A DNA stretch of 64,000 bases, taken from positions 1,444,501 to 1,508,500 of the forward strand of contig JAYKKI010000133.1 in the NCBI GenBank assembly GCA_039881145.1, in the 5' to 3' direction. Made by a program: the position numbers and the translations under genes. This document shows, in pieces, positions 36,691 to 50,010 of the stretch; within the stretch, counting starts at the first letter, position 1; each line of letters opens with the position of its first letter. This stretch comes from Druceiella hillmani. Its lineage: Eukaryota > Arthropoda > Insecta > Lepidoptera > Hepialidae. The notes below the pieces were generated by a model. It saw only the letters and a list, made by a program, of their open reading frames with translations. It did no database searches and was not told where the DNA came from.

Positions 36691-36766
<76 letters not shown>
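36616..36766. repeat. Interrupted (TA)n microsatellite
   Basis: About 150 bases of TA with several AAGTATAT interruptions. The Tyr/Ile-rich minus frames here are its translation. Confidence 0.97.
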
Positions 36767-36769
<3 letters not shown>

Positions 36770-39277
36770 AGTTTGCTAGCGTTACGCGAAATTTCATTTC
36801 GTTCATGAGCAATTTTTAAAATTATTACTTTGTTCAATACATTAAATATTCTACATTTCAAGTGAATACAATTGTAAATTTATTTTAAAGTTCATATTTT
36901 GTGAATTTGAAGTTTTACTTAAGTAGTGTGGTCCAAAGCACACTCTTTTTTTTTTAATTTCATTAAGTTTTAAGAAAATGTTATTACAACTTTTTCATTG
37001 TCATAACCTTTAACTTAACGTAATATTTTATGCCTTAACATTCACATAGGTATTGTACCAGCATCGCTTTAGAGTGACAAAATATGGAACAATTTCAGAT
37101 ATGCATAAACAGTCAACATCGGTTTCTTTATATCAGTATCAAATTCTACTAGATGATATTATCGAATGTTTGGTTATTTCATCAAAAAACCATCGAATTT
37201 TTTCTATTCCATATAAACACAAGTATAAAATTCGTTACAAATTTATAACATACATAAGAAAAGTATTATTACGAAATTAGAAAAAATAGCTACAAGAAAT
37301 TAATAGTGTTCAAAGAACGGATAATATTCTACATATATATACACTGAAGTACCCAATCAACTTAAACAAAAATATTTTCGAACCGAATAAATGATACATT
37401 ACCAAAAAATTTATCAGAGTGTTTCACATTTCTGGCTAAAAATGATCCTTATTTTATTCAAATTAATTCAAGATTCCATAACTAATTATGAAATAATAGT
37501 TTGGAAAAATAGATTCAAATAAAATATTTAAGAACTAACTATAAAGGGTAGAAGTATTCAAAAATACTCACACAGCGTGTTAACATTTTAGATATCGAGA
37601 AAACTAAACGAGAAAAAGATGACTACGGAAAATAAAAAGAAAATTAATATTAAAATAATTCATTTATTATTTACGTAAAATGTTAGGCTCAACGCAGTAA
37701 ACAGGAAACGATTTTAATATCCCTAAGTATTTACTTGATTTTAATGAATACATAAACATAGGAGTTGTAATTAAAAGTGCAAAATAAATAGAGTGGTACA
37801 TGGGAAATAAAACAAAATTAAACTTTTAACCTGACCACAGAAAATAGTTTCTTGCATAAAAATAAATATAATGGACCAAGGTTGAGTAATATTTTAACTA
37901 AAATGATCAATAATTATGCAGTTCCCACCTCACTTTTTCATTCGGAATTATTAAACAGCCCTTGTACACAACTAAATGAATAGTTGGTAGCAGAAATATA
38001 TATATATATACCATATGTGACGGTAATATAAAGATTCAACAGAATTTTCCTCAAGTAAGTAGAGTAGTTTTCTAGCCAATATTTTAGAAATTATGACGGC
38101 ATTTTCAAGTGAACAAAGTTATTTGCGCATATTTTCAAACATTGACACGGAATGCGTCAATGCATGAAAATTCCTATGCAAAGTCAAAGCGAGTCGGTAA
38201 TCTATTATATAAATACTTCAATACATTATTCATTGGAAAAATTTGCCACTTTGATATTAGTATTTTCTCTAACATTGCTAATTTCAGCTACTTAAATATT
38301 TTTATAGAAAAGCTTTTATAATATTTTGCACATTTTCTTGATTTAACAACAAAGAAAGCCCAAAAACTTATCATTTTGGATGACATGTTTCTGATGTCAT
38401 CTGCATTAGGTTAAATAACCAATATTTCAGTGCAATATATATTGGCATAGAGAAATAAACCCCTTATATGAATAAAAATAGAGTTTTTTATTGTATGTTA
38501 AATACGCCAAATTTTGTTGTTCATATGAAATTAATATATCTTTTATGACAGTAATATTGCTGAATGGTAAATGGTAAGTGCTTTCATTTATCTCAGCACT
38601 TCTATAAAATGCTTTGTATATTTCACAGAGACTCGACAACTTTATTATAAATGTATTATTTCACTTCTGTATAATGGTACAAAAGAATCTTGCAACAAAA
38701 TTTATTTCGAGAGATACATTACGAATGTCGTGAAGGTCGTATCTAACGATTTATTGTGAATTTTTGTCACAACCCAGCGTTTGATTACTTTGCTCACGCA
38801 GAAATCCGTTATCGCACAGAGTTATACGAAATAAATATTGAGGTAATCTAAATACATATACAACTTACTGAAAACCACTTCGAGTTAGAGCCATATATGC
38901 GTACGATCTGTTTTCTCTTAGTGTTCCATTTTCAGGAATCCTTATATTTCACAGCGAAATATGACCCGGAGTTACATAGCAGCTACAACACAACTGAAAA
39001 ATTAAGACCCTTCTATTTTTGAAACTCTTAACTTTGATTTGAAATATTAATAGAACTATGAAGAGCATAACAAATAAACATGTCCAAATATCAAAAGCAG
39101 AAACATTTGTTTATTTGCGCTAACTTCTTGAACCAAAACTTTGACTCATATTATATTTTACCAAGAATTACAGGTATGTAACACTAATCAGACATTTAAC
39201 TGAAATCGTTACATTGATTAAACGATGTAAGGGTTTCTTCCTCTAAAGTGAGTACCATTCGACTTTCCATGCGAATT

Positions 39278-39279
<2 letters not shown>
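36767..39279. other. AT-rich non-coding stretch
   Basis: No gene is recognised. Open frames of 62-75 codons (37,053-37,280, 38,109-38,321, 38,427-38,759) lack domain features, and two overlap on opposite strands. A short TA tract lies at 37,997-38,011. Confidence 0.5.

Positions 39280-39341
<62 letters not shown>
39280..39341. repeat. (TA)n microsatellite
   Basis: An uninterrupted TA run of about 62 bases. Confidence 0.97.
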
Positions 39342-39342
<1 letters not shown>

Positions 39343-39415
39343 TACATGCTTTTTCTTAACGTGCTTGCATATACGTAATCAGGTGTAACAAAAACTCAGT
39401 AAATATGTATAAACA

Positions 39416-39620
39416 TAATCGTGTATGACGCAAGTAGAATTTTATATTAAAAAATCGCGTTTGATACACGCGCAACTGCTAAGTGAACTTCTATTTAAAT
39501 GATTGCGTTTAACATATGAGCAATTAGTAAGTGAATCTGGGTATAAATATTTGTGTGTGGATATATACGCAATTGGTAAGAGAACTTTTTCATACAATCT
39601 TGTGTGACATCACACAATCG
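39416..39620. repeat. Degenerate minisatellite, period 48-49
   Basis: Unit starts TCGCGTTTGATACACGC (39,455), TTGCGTTTAACATATGAGC (39,503), TTGTGTGTGGATATATACGC (39,551) and TTGTGTGACATCACAC (39,600). The inner consensus is roughly GCAAYTRSTAAGTGAAC. About four diverged copies, with an earlier partial one near 39,418. Confidence 0.7.
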
Positions 39621-39659
39621 TTCATAATACATAATTTTTCACACAATCGTTCATAATAC
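39611..39659. repeat. 20-bp direct duplication
   Basis: CACACAATCGTTCATAATAC occurs identically at 39,611-39,630 and 39,640-39,659. Confidence 0.95.
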
Positions 39660-39683
39660 ACGAACAAATAACAAACTTACGAG

Positions 39684-39721
39684 TATATACATGTAATCGT
39701 GTGTACGATTACATGTATATA
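39684..39721. repeat. Perfect 17-bp inverted repeat
   Basis: TATATACATGTAATCGT and its exact complement, separated by GTGT. Confidence 0.93.
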
Positions 39722-40638
39722 ACCATTTGATAAATGACATAAACAGGGGAAAAAGTATAATTTTTTTTATTATAAATCCTTCATATAATTGTAATTCATT
39801 CGCAAGCAAAAATGCGATGTCTTAATAAAATATGTGGTGATTAAGATTTAAATTATTTGGATAACGATATCAAGCATATCAAGTCAAATCATGCATTCAA
39901 GTCATACGAAAAAAATTATTTTCTAACTACCATTTGTAACGTCCCATCGTCATCTCCTTAGATTTTCCTTGCAAATCCTGTCCTTTTCCCTATTACTTGT
40001 GAATATGTATCATATATGTTTATGTTTTAAATAGTTTGTGCATTTCTTTTTTTATCTATTTGTTGTTTTTTATTAGCTTGCTTGTTTCTTTCCTAACACT
40101 TTAAAAGTTTTTTTATTAAATTTTACCACTGTAATTACATTCTGTTTCAGTTGACTACAGTACATAATAGATTAATTTTTTGGTAATTTGGTTTGATTCG
40201 GCAAGATCCACTAGATATTAGTGCGCTTTATATATTTGTGTATCAAAGACCGTATATAAATAAATAGAATAAATAATTTGTAAAAAAAACAGGAAATCTT
40301 TTCTCATTGAATGCAATACTGATATCCTTTGGTCAATACTACATAACAATAAACGTTTTCACAAATATTTTCTATTTTCCTTTTCCAAGATTGTAAGCGA
40401 GACCTCTAATAATTTTTAAGACTTTCATAGAATTTTCTTAATTGTAAATTACACTTAATAACTATATAAACTGAACTTGCATTTTAACAAGCTTTAATTT
40501 TTTGTAGAAAAAGGTTTAGAAAATAATTGGAGTTTTTCGATCTATGAAACATTAATAATTGAATCACTGCTTCTAATTTTTATTTCAAATATTTGCCGAG
40601 AAGTCTGCCTATGACCGACCGATATACATAAACATCCG

Positions 40639-40639
<1 letters not shown>
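39722..40639. other. AT-rich non-coding stretch
   Basis: I see nothing supportable here. Confidence 0.5.
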
Positions 40640-40672
<33 letters not shown>

Positions 40673-40711
40673 TTATATATATATATATATACATATGTAT
40701 ATATATATATA

Positions 40712-40764
<53 letters not shown>
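40640..40764. repeat. Interrupted (TA)n microsatellite
   Basis: TA runs with TGTATATTT, CATATG and TGTGTG interruptions. Confidence 0.96.
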
Positions 40765-42279
40765 GTATGTATGTATACATATACACATATCTAAAACTAA
40801 ATTCTTGTACTACAAATCACAACTAAATAACAATCTGCGGCATAATTACTAGACACTAAATATTTTCAATTCAATTACAACTAGGCCGTTATGCAATACT
40901 GTCGTTATATCGCAAAACATTCTTTCGTGGTTACGTAGAAGTTGATGCAAATATGAAATCTCGTGTCTGATTGTTCTTTGCAGCATTTTTGTTTTACGTA
41001 TTTAATTTCAACAAGTGCAATTCAGCATTGTCGAATAAGGGTGAACTTCCTTGTTATTTTATTCAACTTATGTACCTTCGCCATTTCTACGGTAAGCCTT
41101 ATAAAGAACTAATTAAAAAAAAAGATAATGAATTTTTAACAGTTGGCTCAATGTCGAAACATGGAAATGATCAAAGCCTGTCTAGGTTTTAAGAAATAAT
41201 GTCTTAGCTCAAGTGAAAAAAAACATATTATTCGCGGTTTTTTAGATCTTTGGACTTCCTTAGATATTAGGGCAATAATGATATTGTTAATTGAAGTTTT
41301 ATTTGAACATGTAACATTTTAAAAAAAGTCATATTTTTTACCACGACAGTTATTTTTACCAAATCAAAATATATAACAGTTGTTTGGCGATAAAAAACTT
41401 TTAGTTTCTTCTTGAATTCACAAATTTAATGAAAATATTCCGTGTTACAGTGAAGTTTTATATTAAAAATATATTGAATTTTGTAATTAAGCTAATAAAG
41501 TGGTTAGACAGAACTTCTATACAGAAAAAGATTAAACTCATAAGTATTTTTTGTTTCATCTTTGTACATAGGTTGGTGAAAAATCAATCTCTATCCATTA
41601 TTTTGGTAAATCACATAAAATTAAGTATTTTTAATCTCATTTGTATACAGAAACAATATATTTAGACTAAATTTAAATTCAAAATTACTCCTTATAATAA
41701 ATAAAGAAATATAAATCTACGAGCTTTCCATTATTATATAATCACTGGTATTGCCCACCACTAATATTGTAACGCCAACATTTAGATGTTTGTTAAATCT
41801 ACAACTATGCAATCAATCAATACCAAATTTGGCTTACATATATTTGGTATAATGAGTAATATATTGACTACGAATAATGATACCACATATGTATTATTAA
41901 TACCAAGAAAAAATGTTTAGGTGTTTGTTACTCAGTCACGCCAAAACGGTACAGTAGATTTTCATAAAACTTGGCACTGACTTATGATTCAAACTCACAT
42001 ATTGATCACTTAATCACAGAAATAACTATATTCTCCTAAACTCTGTTTTTTATTCGATAATATAGTTTTCGTACTGGAAACTAATTTACAGATAGATGTT
42101 GCAATTGTGTCTTGAGTGAGAGATAAATCCTATAATTTAAATCAAAAATCGATGCAAACGATGTCGCAAGCGAAAAGCTGGTAATATTTTTTATAGTTCA
42201 CCGGTAACTCTTAATTATAAAATTAAATTACAAATTATTTTTTCCTATAAATTGAATAGAGAAGAAAACGGTTTTTCAG
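40765..42279. other. AT-rich non-coding stretch
   Basis: No gene is recognised. The 73- and 78-codon frames (40,971-41,192 and 41,429-41,665, +) have no recognisable domain. Confidence 0.5.
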
Positions 42280-42306
42280 GTATATATATATATATATATA
42301 TATATA
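42280..42306. repeat. (TA)n microsatellite
   Basis: A short TA run. Confidence 0.93.
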
Positions 42307-44046
42307 GTACAAATTTGTCTTGTATAAAACTTCGTGGAAAATTTCCAACCATTTGACAGTAATATTAATAATGTCGAATATCAGGGTAAAAGACATATTT
42401 CTAAATATGTAAAATTATAATCTGGAAAGAAGTGCACAACAAAATGTTTGGTCATTTTAAAGTTTTACAAAATGTGGAGACAATACATTTTAACTCACGG
42501 ATAATAGTTGATGTAGCAGCATACAAATTCGGAATTTTTCGGGTTGAATACCCTCGTACAGAATTTTGCCATTTTACTTCTAAACGATAATAAAAAAATC
42601 GTAAAAGCTTTATAACAAAATAAAGACTTATGTTCGTTTGGATCTTCCATAACATTTTATTGTGCATTTTCATTTATTATACATTAATCTCGTGTATGTA
42701 TACATTGATCTAAGTAAAGCGGTTAAAGAAATTAGATTTCTTAATTGTTTTCACTGAATTTTGGATGACACTTTATGGTCTGCTTAGGACTGAACCTAGA
42801 TCAATAATTCATATATCTAAAGTTTGTTCTGGCATTAATTCGTATTGTATATTTTATTGATGACTGAAATTGAGGGAAAACAAGTAGAGTATAGGAATCG
42901 AGAGTTAGCAGTATTTATTGATATGGTACAATGTATTTAAATTTAGTTAGGACAGTTTCCTTTTTTATTTATTAATTAATTTTCTTATCAGGTTCAAATT
43001 TTGACATTAATTTACAAAAGAGCTAGAATCATCTTGATAATTTATCAAATGTTAACATTATTTTTAAGGCCTTTATTTTCATAATCTCATTTTAATAACT
43101 AACTAATAAATACAATGAAAATTAAATTAAATTTTATATATATTCTGTTTCTTTACAATATTATAAGAGTTATTTGGTGTCCTCATTTATCTATGACCTA
43201 TCTACGAATATAGATCGCCTCTGTGCGGTTCCACCACATTACATCTTCAGTCTTTTCTATTCAGTTTTGTAGACATTTTTGTCTTTCCCTTTTTCTAGTA
43301 GTCTTCCTACTTTACTTATGTCGTTAAGGCCATTGCAGATGCATGGTCCTTGATCGGTTTTTACTATTTATCCTTGCCACGGTTCCAATCTATTTCCATT
43401 CTTTTCCTTGAAAATTATTTAAAGCATTTATAACGTATTGTCTTCTCCGTGACTTTTTTATTCCTTTTTTGTTTCAATTTTTAAAAATTCAACAAACTCT
43501 GCTATATTACTCTTTAACATGTTTAGATTTTTGTATGCTGATATATCCAATACAAAAAGAAATAAATATTTATAATTTATTGTTTTTGCTTTGACTTTCT
43601 AGTTCCTTCTTTGGTTTAATTGTCTTAAATCTAACATATTCACTTCTGTTGCCCTCTAGCCTATATAAATTCACTTTAACATAATAAAGAGGAATGACTT
43701 ATTTGTTTGTTTATTTAAGGATTCGAGCAACTATTACTAATTCGATGGAAATAACACTTATGGCAAAAATACTTCACGGTTCGCAAATTCCTAAATGCTT
43801 TACCGAATGCACACATGTTGAATAATTATCGAGATATAGTTAATAGTGTCAAAGTCCTTGCAGAATGAAACCCTGAACGATTTCATGACGAAAGATGCAC
43901 CATGATTACAGTGTCTCTAATATTATATTTGGGTGCATTATATCCTAAAAAGTATGAAAAATTCTGTGACGGCATTTATGTACCTTATATGGATTAGATG
44001 TGGTCGTTATTTTTTTTTATTTAAAAAATGTGCATATTTTAAGTTA
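42307..44046. other. AT-rich non-coding stretch
   Basis: No gene is recognised. The segment at about 43,190-43,640 is slightly richer in C and T and could be an old repeat. The 73-codon minus frame (42,452-42,673) has no domain. Confidence 0.5.
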
Positions 44047-44062
44047 ATATATATCTATATAT

Positions 44063-44147
<85 letters not shown>

Positions 44148-44157
44148 CATATGTATG

Positions 44158-44193
<36 letters not shown>
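44047..44193. repeat. Interrupted (TA)n / (TG)n microsatellite
   Basis: About 147 bases of TA with TG steps, ending in GTGTGTGTGTG. Open frames here on both strands are repeat translations. Confidence 0.97.
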
Positions 44194-44279
44194 AGTTGTT
44201 AATATAAGTATGTATGTATGTATACATCTATACACAAGTGTCAGCGACATCTATGCAAAATAAAACCTTGAATTATACT

Positions 44280-45870
44280 CTCTTCACGTGCGATGTTGTA
44301 TCGATGGCGGTTTTTTCGAAAAAGATTAGGAGTGGCTAAGGAAACCCCTAAATTGAGAATAATGTATATGAGTTTTGACAACAGAAAGTCACCCATGATA
44401 AGAATTACGGGAGATATCAACATTTACTTTTCTGAATCTTTGCAAGTGATATGTGGCTGTGTCATCTTAACACATCATCTTAACACATTGTTTTACATAT
44501 ATTTCGTACTGCTTCACTAATTTTCTAAATTGGTTACCAAAAACAAGTTTACTCTAAGCTCTCTTCATTTTTACCCTAAGCTCTCTTTACAGAATATAGC
44601 TTGCGCCCTTTTTTATTATTCTACTTTCTGAGACGTTTCAGAAGTTTATATAATACCTCAGAAAGCGTTGGAAATAGTGACGGATTTACCTGTGTGTGTG
44701 TACGTTTTAAAACGTTTATTATGAGTTTTAAAGTGAAACGGATCTTATGGTTTTTAAATTGGAAATACTTATCGACCTCCACCTACTTCCCAAATTAAAT
44801 CGAAAAAGGGAGTAATAAATAATATAATAAATAATAAAATTAATAATTTAGTGAATAAATTTATTAAATTTTAATATTGTTTTCAAATATTTTAATCGAT
44901 CATTATCACAACATTAGTAATTTTAAGACATCTGTGTATACACCGCGTAAGCGACCTTTGTGTGAATATGAATGCCAATGAATATCCTGGTTGTATGTGG
45001 AAAATTCGTGAAAACTGGAATTTATTATCTCAAGTGGTTTAGAAAATAAAGCACAATAAAAAATTGAAGGATAACTGTCTGCACGAATCCTTACATATTT
45101 CATTACGTACACCTTAGCGCTACGTATTAAATACATAACGAGTTCAACTGTTCGAACGTTGCAATTAAATTATATTTTACGCATAAGTAATAAAGATGAA
45201 ACTTAGGTTGATAAGTGAGTAGAGAGAGATGCTATGGTGCCACTGTCTTCTTGTATGCAAGAGCGCATTCGTGGTCAAAGTCAATTATTAATTTAGTCGA
45301 TTGCAAAATCTATTTTTGTTCAGTTGTATTGTGGCGCCGTACTCCGTTGCCAAAGTTTGTGATAGGCTAACGAAATGTATAATATCCCGTGGATAGGTCG
45401 ATTTTGACCTGTACGTTGGCTTTCACATTCACGCGACATCATCCCATTAGACTAATTGTCTGGGGATTTATTGAAGTCTTAGTATTTGAGACAGATTATG
45501 ACAGTGAAATAGGCGAGTGATTACTAATTTAATTTTTAGGTAACTACAAAATATGTACATAACTATAAATGATCAACACTCATACACATAAATACTACTG
45601 CAAATAGATTAATATTATATCACATTTTTACCTTTTATATTACCAAATACTACTATTTAATATAATGTGATATATATTGCGGTATTTAAAATAACCAAGT
45701 GCCCTTAATTACGAAATTATAGTTACAAACGTAACCCATACACACTACACACAATCATACACAATCGTCAAAACTCATACATACATAATACTCATTTTAG
45801 GGGATCGCTTCGCCACTCGTTTCATTTTTTTCAAAAAATCGCCATCGATACAAGCGTCGCACGTGACGAG
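44280..45870. mobile_element. Possible DNA transposon bounded by a 75-bp inverted repeat pair
   Basis: 44,280-44,352 and 45,794-45,870 are inverted copies, roughly 80% alike by eye. Shared strings are CACGTGCGA, TGTATCGATGGCG, a T-rich 'ttttttcgaaaaa' part, AGTGGC and CCCCTAAA. They bound about 1.59 kb that includes a moderately GC-richer stretch (45,230-45,500) but no transposase I can recognise. The minus frame of 76 codons (44,906-45,136) has no domain. Outer ends and target duplications are unresolved, so two independent repeat copies in opposite orientation remain possible. Confidence 0.4.
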
Positions 45871-46069
45871 GTGAGTTACGTGGCGAATGACGAACGCTCC
45901 GCAATGCGAAGCGACTTAAGCTAAAGCTTAGGCTATGTTCACAATAGACTTTTTAATATGTATTAAAAATCTAACATTTCAATATTTTTCTGTAATATAT
46001 GGTATTTTGCTGCTTCATGGTGGAGAATAACTCAAGGTTTCTTTTGCATGAGGGTCGCTATATATGTAG

Positions 46070-46070
<1 letters not shown>

Positions 46071-46149
<79 letters not shown>

Positions 46150-46166
46150 GTACATATATACATATA

Positions 46167-46220
<54 letters not shown>

Positions 46221-46225
46221 AATAT
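46071..46225. repeat. Interrupted (TA)n microsatellite
   Basis: TA runs totalling about 155 bases with TGTATATGTACAT-type interruptions. The 108-codon frame (45,999-46,325) is mostly repeat translation. Confidence 0.97.
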
Positions 46226-46401
46226 ATCACATTCAAACTTTATATATTATCCAAACACTAAAATAAGATTTAGATATACCAAAGAATTTAAGATAAATTA
46301 CAGTTTATTAATCAGTGCTTATTAAGGTTAACGGATCGCAATAATATATTTATATATTTATCTGATAAGTGCATTATCAGTTATAAGAAATAAATTATTA
46401 C

Positions 46402-46622
46402 ACAAATACAAGCAGGCTCGAAGGCTTGGATACACATACGCACGACATATAAGTGCATGAGTATACCTGCATAAATAAACATATACTTAGAAATGTTTTT
46501 GTTACAAATATGTTTTTCATGCTAATTTCAAAATAAAATAGAAACACTCTTAAACATAAGGACTTGGGTTAATTGGCAGGTAGCGTATGTGTATGCATCC
46601 CTTCGAGCCTGCTTGTATTTGT
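46402..46622. mobile_element. Hairpin MITE with 40-bp terminal inverted repeats
   Basis: ACAAATACAAGCAGGCTCGA at 46,402, continuing through GGCTTGGATACACATACGC to 46,441, is inverted at 46,583-46,622 with about 4 mismatches. The 140-bp centre is AT-rich and non-coding. Size and structure fit a miniature inverted-repeat element. No target duplication was identified. Confidence 0.75.
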
Positions 46623-46639
46623 ATAAGAATTTAATTACA

Positions 46640-48116
46640 ATATGTTTATATGTAATAGTATTTTAATGATAAAACATTAGAATGCGTGTCGGCCAAAACA
46701 CGTTTCACATAAAATCAATAATTTGAGACAACAGAACCACAGATCAGTTTTTACCAAAATAAAACCAAATAAACTTTACATATGACATTGATAGCAAAAT
46801 AATTCGACTGAGATATAACATGTATAGAAATATCGTAGTTTTGCCAAATAATTTGGATAATAAATTATTTACTAAAGTGGAAAATAAATATTTAGGTAAA
46901 ATACTGTAGATATTTATTCATTGAAATATTTTATACCTGAAGCAGAAATAATCTGCTTAACAAACTACTCACCTATTTATAATCCAATTTTTACATTTCC
47001 TTAAGGTTTTCAAAGCTTCGAAGGTATTATATAACAGAAGTAATAATGATTTGAACGTCATTCAATATTTTCCAAGATATTTGTTAAAAATATCCTCAGA
47101 CTTTGGGGACCTGCCTAACATGCAAAAGAAAACTGAAGCAACTTTTTTCCAAGAAGTTTTGTTGCTCGCAAAATAGGAGCGTATATATACATAATTTCCT
47201 AAAAACGTTTTATCATTTTATATAATTAAATCTTTAAATCCAAAAAAAAATTATGATTTCTTTATATATATCAAAGTAAATATCGAGGAAAATCTATACG
47301 TAAAATATCTAATTGTATAATATTTATTATTTCGATAGTAATTCAACAATACATTTGTAGGGTACGAAAAAAAAATTTTGTTTAAAAAAGAACGACTCAG
47401 GAAAACATATTTTTATAGAATAATCAGTACAAAAAGTTATATTTCCTCTAGAGTTTATTATGTTCTAAATGTTTTTAAATAATTTTCTTAATTTAAAAAA
47501 CCATGTTCAATTTATATGTTGACCTAAAGCATTGGGCAACTGGAAGCACCAGACACACAATAGTTTTAAAGTGTAATATAACCAATACAGATAAAAAACA
47601 CGCACTAATTAAAATTACCAAAAAAATTACTAATTACCAATTGCAAATTCCATAGTCATATTCCAATATACAAATAAAGCATCTCTTGCGTTAAATAATA
47701 GAAGTGCGCTAAAAAGATTTGAGAGCTCAAGGATGTTCATGTGCGCTCTAGGCAGATAAAATAAACTATGGCTTCATCCTCTCACACATTCAGGATTATA
47801 AGTATTATCAAACCCAAGATGAGGGGATTATCCACTAAATATAAATTTGTCTCTACTAGATCCCATATTCTTTCATCTTTTATATATTTTTTTTACATAT
47901 TAATATGAGTTCTATTTCTTCTCACAGCCTATGTCGAGCAAATATAATTGTATTTAATGTGGGTGTAGCCTTCATAAAAATATATTTTCTTGTTATTAAT
48001 TACATGTACTTTTTGAGAAAAAGATAAATCCAATTTATTTTAAATGTTAGTATTACAAAACGCCAATGCAATGAGGTTCAAAATAATAGACAGATCATTT
48101 AAAAAAAAATATTATA
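46640..48116. other. AT-rich non-coding stretch
   Basis: No gene, RNA or repeat boundary is recognised. Confidence 0.5.
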
Positions 48117-48155
48117 AAACGCATCTTCCAAACAACTCGTTTGGAAGATGCGTTT
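48117..48155. repeat. Perfect 17-bp inverted repeat
   Basis: AAACGCATCTTCCAAAC and its exact complement with the 5-base loop AACTC. It directly abuts a GC-richer patch on its right. Confidence 0.95.
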
Positions 48156-48320
48156 GCGCCTGTATAAATCGAGAGCGAAATACTAACAAACTCGAGAAAT
48201 TCCTGATTGAATGCTGCAAAGCTTTCCTGTGCAGAGCTTTGACAAATTTGTGCAAACAGCCCAAGTCCGCCAAGACTGTCGTCTCACTCGTCCAACTTTC
48301 TTGCGGTAAATAAACAAACA
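48156..48320. other. GC-richer patch next to a palindrome
   Basis: Balanced base composition in AT-rich surroundings. It is open on both strands (48,044-48,313 + and 48,112-48,321 -). The plus frame is Cys/Lys/Leu-rich (for example KLEKFLIECCKAFLCRALTN) but matches no family I know. It could be an exon fragment, retrocopy or repeat. Confidence 0.3.
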
Positions 48321-49789
48321 AGTTTTCTGCCCAAGGCGAAGATTATTCGTGCTGCTTTTGGAGTATGTACGTCGGTGCTATTCTCTGAAAGCCTTTTTCG
48401 ATAATAAAGTTGCATAGAAATAAATTTAGTTTTCTGAGCTCAGTTTCTTTAGCTTATTTTTTTAATGACACATTAGTAGCTATGTGATGAATTAAAACAA
48501 TGAAGTGATGAAGCCTTTGTGGTAATCGATGTGGAATGTATTTAATATTAAAAACATTATAAGAGAATAATATATCATATTTGCTTAGAAATCAAAGTTA
48601 ATATTTGATTTTGAATCATTTCTACTTAATAATGGAGTATAAATATTTGAAAATAAAAAATGTGTTTGTGTTTGCATGGGTATGTATATATGTATACGCA
48701 AATATGTGTGTGCAATATACACGTGAACGCACAACCTTATTTTAATTGAAAACTTTTAATGCAGTCAGATGGAAAAAAAAATTTAAATAATTAGACAACC
48801 TAAGTAAGAAAAAGCAAAAAATGTATACCTACGTATACTTATTACCTACCGGATTCCATTTTTATAAATTATTCTATTTTTATAAAATTTTTAATTGTTT
48901 TATTATTTTATTAATAATAATGGTAATTTTTCTTAACAGTTAGTTTAAGTGATTTAAATAATGATTATTTCTTACAAATGTTTTTGACAGATGATAGATT
49001 AGGTGTAATGTGTATTACACAAAAAAAAATTATCCCAAGAAAAATAGCAACAATCATTTTATATATGAGACTAACACAGAAGTAAAAGAAACTCAAAAAT
49101 TGGGTACCCAATAAAAGTAGCATTAAAGCAAAGTGGGATTAGGTGCAATAACAGTAAAAAAAATGTATGTACCAGAAAAATGACTGAATCCACTCCAGCT
49201 ACTAAAAATGACAGAAAGCAAGAACATGTTAGAGAGATGAGCTAGTAGAATTCGCTAGTATGCATTTCTGGAATAGCAAAAAAAAACAAAAAAAAATAGA
49301 GCCAGTTATCCCGCAAGTGATATATATAATAACGAACGAGCTCAATTGTAAAGAAATAAATTAGTGGTGCTTTTATTTAAGCGTCTAATCACAAAAAAAC
49401 GAGAACTAAGTCGAAAAAATGGCAGGGAATAATTCATTTCAACAATATAATTTGTATGAAAACAATTTTGTTACGTCGGTTTCTTTAAAATGTAAGTCAT
49501 AAGCAGTATTAGTTTATATCCAAAGTGAAATTTAGTATAAGTTTTTTCCAATTAAATATTTTTCCCAAATTCAACTTGCGAATTTATTTCCGCATTGGAA
49601 TATTAAAAAAGTATAAGAAACAATAATGTGTATACTATGATATATCACTAATATCTCATAAATATGTTGAAGTGTTAACTAGACTTATTTTTTATCATAT
49701 GTATATCAACATAGAAATCCGAATATTTCTTCCTCACTAATGCCGTGAACAGAAATTGGTAACCAGTAGTAAAGCCGTAAGAAGTGTCC
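48321..49789. other. AT-rich non-coding stretch
   Basis: No gene or clear repeat structure is recognised. Confidence 0.5.
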
Positions 49790-50010
49790 TATTTCAGCTA
49801 ACAACCTTTGCAAACTCTTGCCTCTGCAGATGGGCGGCACGGTGAATTATTAATCGAGAATAGAACCGTTTCAGTTTAATTAAAACGGCAATTTTGAAGG
49901 TCACATTTAATTGTTCACAAAATTAACGATTTGCTAGCGTAACTAATGAAAACTGATTTATGCAACAGTTTACGGGGCAGTGAAGCTAACTTCAGATAAT
50001 AATTCATGGG
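49790..50010. other. Possible conserved non-coding element
   Basis: A unique-looking block of higher complexity containing several homeodomain-core strings (GAATTATTAATCG, TTTAATTAAAACGG, CATTTAATTGTTC, AAAATTAACG, GTAACTAATG) and TGAAGGTCAC, a nuclear-receptor-like half-site. Such motifs are frequent by chance in AT-rich DNA, so the enhancer reading is tentative. Confidence 0.25.
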
